A stretch of DNA of 64,000 bases, from the NCBI GenBank assembly GCA_942486035.1, contig CALNXK010000320.1, forward strand, positions 41,001 through 105,000. Reading direction: 5' to 3'. Under the pieces are notes generated by a model, which saw only the letters and a program-made list of their open reading frames with translations, made no database searches and was not told where the DNA came from. The translations under genes and the position numbers were made by a program. This DNA is from Porites lobata. Lineage: Eukaryota; Cnidaria; Anthozoa; Scleractinia; Poritidae. Shown here piece by piece: positions 61,201-64,000 of this stretch. How positions within the stretch are numbered: position 1 is the stretch's first letter; each line of letters opens with the position of its first letter.

Positions 61201-63485
61201 TACATAATTATGATCTGGAACAAGGGAATGTGAATTCAAAAGTTCTCTCGTAAGTTGTTGTTTGAGATACACAAAGACCTCTGCTAACAGACATTGCCTG
61301 TAAGGAGAGGCTTACACCGTAGTCATGGTCCTACCAACTGCAACATACAAACAATAATTTCTAATATCACATAAGTGGACATCTCTCCTAAATGGACATT
61401 TTTCTGGCTCCAAGGATGTAAAACTTGGTGAATGCTCCAGTTTTTTTAATACTGTAAACTGCTTAATTCTTATCATACTGACTTTCCAGGGCGTCTTGAT
61501 GAGGCGTTTTCTCACTGTGTGGCTGTATGGAAGACAAAAGCTTTTAAGGACAGCTTTGAATGGGTGGCTTGCTGCGTGGAAATATTTGAGGTTTGTCATC
61601 TTGTCAGATGTGGACTTTTGTCAATGTTTTAAATAGAAAAACGGAAAAGGAATAATTAATTATTTCATATAGAGATTGTTCTTTTCTACAGAGAACGTAG
61701 TGGAGTTTAGCACCATTACAGTTCATGATATTTTTTAAAGATGGAAGAATGAGACAAAAATATTCTGTCAGTTTAAAACTATGTTGCCAGCTCCATTTTT
61801 GCTCAATGTTTCATGAAACATGCCCTTCTTGCCTTGGAAGTATGTACATGTACATTCTTCAGTTGTACTGCATCACTAACACAAGTCATTATTTTTCTTT
61901 GTAGAAACACCTTGCCTTTCTTGACAAGGGTAAGTGCACTTACTCATGCTGGTTTTTTTGATGGCTTGACTATATACATAGTATGACTACTGTAACTACC
62001 GGTAACCCTAGTAGTTCTGATGACTGAATATCATGGATTCTCTTCTGAATGTCTGTTTCTAGGTGTATGTTACAGGTCAAGATCACATTCTGGTTAAAAT
62101 TTTTTAACCAAGGTTGATCTGCAATTTCCTTTTTCTCCTAACCCAAATTATTCATGAATCAGGGCTAGGAGAACAAAGGAAATTGAGAATCAACCTAGGT
62201 TAAAAAAGTTTTAACATGAATATAATTTTAACCTGCATCATGTACATTTACATGTATCTAGTGCGTCAGACAGTCAGACTGCAAGTCTCCAGTTAATAAA
62301 AACTATGACCATAAAATAGACCATTTCCAAGTTCCAAAAACTCTCATTTTCAAAATGAGGCCAAGTTCAAAACCTTCTTTATGAAAAAGAGTGTTATTTC
62401 CATAAGAAAAAAAACTAATTTTCATATGAATATAAGCTTTTCACTAAGCTTTGCTTTGAAACGGAGGTTTGAGGCAACTCAGAAATTGCCTTTTTAACCC
62501 GTTAAGCCCCAATATCTACATACAAATTATCCAAACTGATCTCTATACATTTCCTTAAAGAATGAGTTGAGAGAATTTGATAAAAGATCAAGGCATTTTC
62601 TCCTTGGTCAGGGTTGTCATTAAGAGCCGGGGGCCGGGGATTTTCTCCGGCTACTAAGAGAGTGGTGCCCGGCTACTTTTATTGGAAAATAGAAGAAAAA
62701 TAGAACCAAAAGAAATCCCTAGCCGTTTGATTCCCTGCCTACTTCTTGTATTTACCCGGCAACTTGAAATCTTAGTGACAACCCTGTTGGTGATCATTTT
62801 AATAGTTCTCATAACCTAATCTCTTGACATTGTATGGATATCGTTAGGAGAAAATTGATGTTGGTCACCATTGGCATTTAAAGGGTTTATGAGTCAAGTT
62901 GTTTGTCTTCTTTTAGCAATTAAAGGTGAGGTCATTGGAAGCGGCAATGCTGTCTTGGATGTACACTCATTTCTTTTGATTGCTCTTTGTCACTTCTTGG
63001 AGCTTCAACTAGCTGAAGGAAATACACGAGAGGTCATCAATGTTCTCTATAGGTAAGGGTTGAGAAATGAAATTTATTATTGTTCTAAATAAGATTTTAA
63101 GTTGCCAGGTATATGCCGTTAGTACAGAATTATGTAGGTGGAAAATTTAAGAGCTAAGATATTCTTTTGGTATTTACATTATATTTTTTTGTTTCCCATG
63201 AAAGTACATGTAGCCGGAAATTGATTTTCATACTCTTAGTAGCCGAGGGAAATCCCCAGCCCCCGGCCCCTAGTGACAGCTGTGATCAGGCTTGTCATCT
63301 CCTTAGTTTAAATGCTTTTAATATTTTTCAGGCTGGATCATTGTGTGTTCATGGCACATAAGCATAAAATTCGTCAAACACCAGGCCGCTCCAGTGGACC
63401 CACTGAGTGGGATGTGATACTTACTGAAATGAAAGCACAGCTGTATATGCATTGTGGAACACTGCTGATTCGGCTGGCAAAAGAT
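55219..63485 (+). CDS. RANBP2: RanBP2/Nup358 N-terminal TPR region (partial, 3' end outside window)
   Basis: Nup358 anchors to the cytoplasmic face of the pore through an N-terminal TPR superhelix. Exons: 55219-55290, 55384-55451, 56787-56828, 57971-58042, 58156-58199, 58886-58932, 59257-59316, 59758-59826, 60813-60873, 61490-61590, 61905-61929, 62917-63052, 63332-63485. Phases match at every junction, giving 317 codons with a further exon expected (GT donor at 63486). Seen: LKGFAFARLYREASDNESAK, then GHCLMGQLYESLGELEKAV with SLELNNTQKELVLK (a TPR pair), ARLFPGHPDVFQL, and EMKAQLYMHCGTLLIRL. These follow the order of the vertebrate RanBP2 N-terminus. The ATG at 55219 opens MVWTKDEVDKYV, matching the start of that family. 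Whether RanBD domains follow downstream cannot be seen here. Confidence 0.92.
58501..58620. mobile_element. Palindromic MITE in RANBP2 intron 5
   Basis: GGGCCCAGTTGCTCGAAGCA at the left pairs with TGCTTTGAGCAACTCAGCCC at the right. Similar termini to the element at 37663-37915. Confidence 0.7.
60127..60420 (-). mobile_element. LINE-like 3' end with AATTC tail
   Basis: An AATTC/CAATT microsatellite followed by TTCTTTATTTACACTATG is the inverse of a LINE-type tail (AAATAAAGAATTG then repeats). The adjoining 250 bases carry no intact frame. RANBP2 intron 8. Confidence 0.5.
62060..62240. mobile_element. Palindromic MITE in RANBP2 intron 11
   Basis: TTACAGGTCAAGATCACATT...GGTTAAAATT faces AATTTTAACCTGCATCATG. 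The centre has TTTCTCCTAACCC against GGGCTAGGAGAA. A related copy is at 63703. Confidence 0.65.
62496..62888. repeat. Dispersed repeat interrupted by a younger MITE
   Basis: Third copy of the CCAATATC family (TTAACCCGTTAAGCCCCAAT ... TTTAAAGGGTTTA), split at 62609 by a 178-bp element. Confidence 0.7.
62609..62786. mobile_element. 178-bp hAT-like MITE, intact reference copy
   Basis: Ends CAGGGTTGTCATTAAGA and TCTTAGTGACAACCCTG, flanked by TTGGT at 62604-62608 and 62787-62791. The interior has GGGGGCCGGGG, GGAAAATAGAAGAAAAATAG and CCCTAGCCGTTTGATTC. The RING genes' 3' ends match it. Confidence 0.85.
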
Positions 63486-63702
63486 GTATGTTAGTTTATT
63501 TGTAAAACCACATGATTGATTGAACTACTTAAACTGTGATATAAACAGAAGAACAGCAGTTGCATTTTTATTGGAATGGCAAGGGAGTTTTTAGCAGAAG
63601 CCTACTTGTAGTCTCACAGTGTTTACATGTAAATTCTTCATCTTGACTATGAAACGGGGTATGAATAACTGAGCATCACTGAGGCAGTGTCATTGTGCCT
63701 AT

Positions 63703-63838
63703 GTTACAGGTCAAAAGGAAATTCCTTTTTCTCGTAGCCCTAATTCATGAAAAATTAGGGCTAGGAGACAAAGGAAATTGAGAATCAACCCACAATTAGG
63801 TTAAAATGTTTTAACGTGAATGTTATTTTGACCTCTGA
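63703..63838. mobile_element. Second copy of the intron 11 MITE family
   Basis: TTACAGGTCAAAAGGAAATT..., central TAGCCCTAATTCATG against AATTAGGGCTAGGAG, and the end TTATTTTGACCTCTGATA match 62060-62240. Confidence 0.65.
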
Positions 63839-64000
63839 TACCTATACAGTCATTGTATATTAGTGTATTTTGGACATAAATTAGCTTATAAAGGGCCTAT
63901 GAGCCAGGCCAGAATGACCTTACTATACTGAAATTATTTTATGAATCATCATGTTTCCAGCACTAAAAAAAACCTGTAACCTCAAGAAAAACAGTGGTAG

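Overview
The window looks like nuclear DNA of a cnidarian, probably an anthozoan (stony-coral-like). It is AT-rich, the genes have many small exons with GT-AG introns, the proteins resemble animal MCM7 and RanBP2/Nup358, and short inverted-repeat elements are very dense. No bacterial, viral or CRISPR features were seen.

Layout. (1) 1.47-6.76 kb, minus: a four-exon GNAT-family acetyltransferase gene. (2) 6.65-7.05 kb: a divergent promoter with an intact copy of MCM7 exon 1. (3) 7.31-15.30 kb (copy A) and 15.48-23.14 kb (copy B): a direct tandem duplication. Each copy carries one minus-strand RING-finger gene with a C-terminal membrane segment, plus the same fossil repeats. Copy A alone has a 1.28-kb foldback element and a roughly 0.32-kb MITE. 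Copy B alone has a 1.3-kb LINE. (4) 24.0-24.4 kb: a second copy of the divergent promoter, which drives the real MCM7. (5) 24.38-39.06 kb, plus: complete MCM7, 19 exons, 717 aa, every splice phase consistent. (6) 40.02-53.05 kb, minus: a gene of about 2,419 aa with a coiled-coil start, five Ran-binding domains, six RanBP2-type zinc fingers and FG repeats. (7) 55.22 kb to the window end, plus: 13 exons encoding the N-terminal TPR region of RanBP2/Nup358, running off the window.

How it fits together. GNAT and MCM7 were probably once neighbours sharing one bidirectional promoter with an E2F-like site. That promoter is now present twice, with about 17 kb of duplicated RING cassette between the copies. 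At the other end, RanBP2-type TPR and RanBD/zinc-finger modules lie head to head in two divergent genes separated by a short promoter. This suggests that a Nup358 function is split, or that its C-terminal modules have been duplicated and inverted.

The strongest unusual signals are: the duplicated bidirectional promoter; RING-protein C-termini and stop codons that derive from a MITE; RING coding sequences more diverged than their duplicated flanks; the divergent Nup358-like pair with modular phase-2 exons and a decayed zinc finger after the stop codon; and several giant foldback or palindromic elements, one derived from a tRNA. All exon models were made by eye from reading frame, splice sites and phase; none was checked against transcripts or databases.
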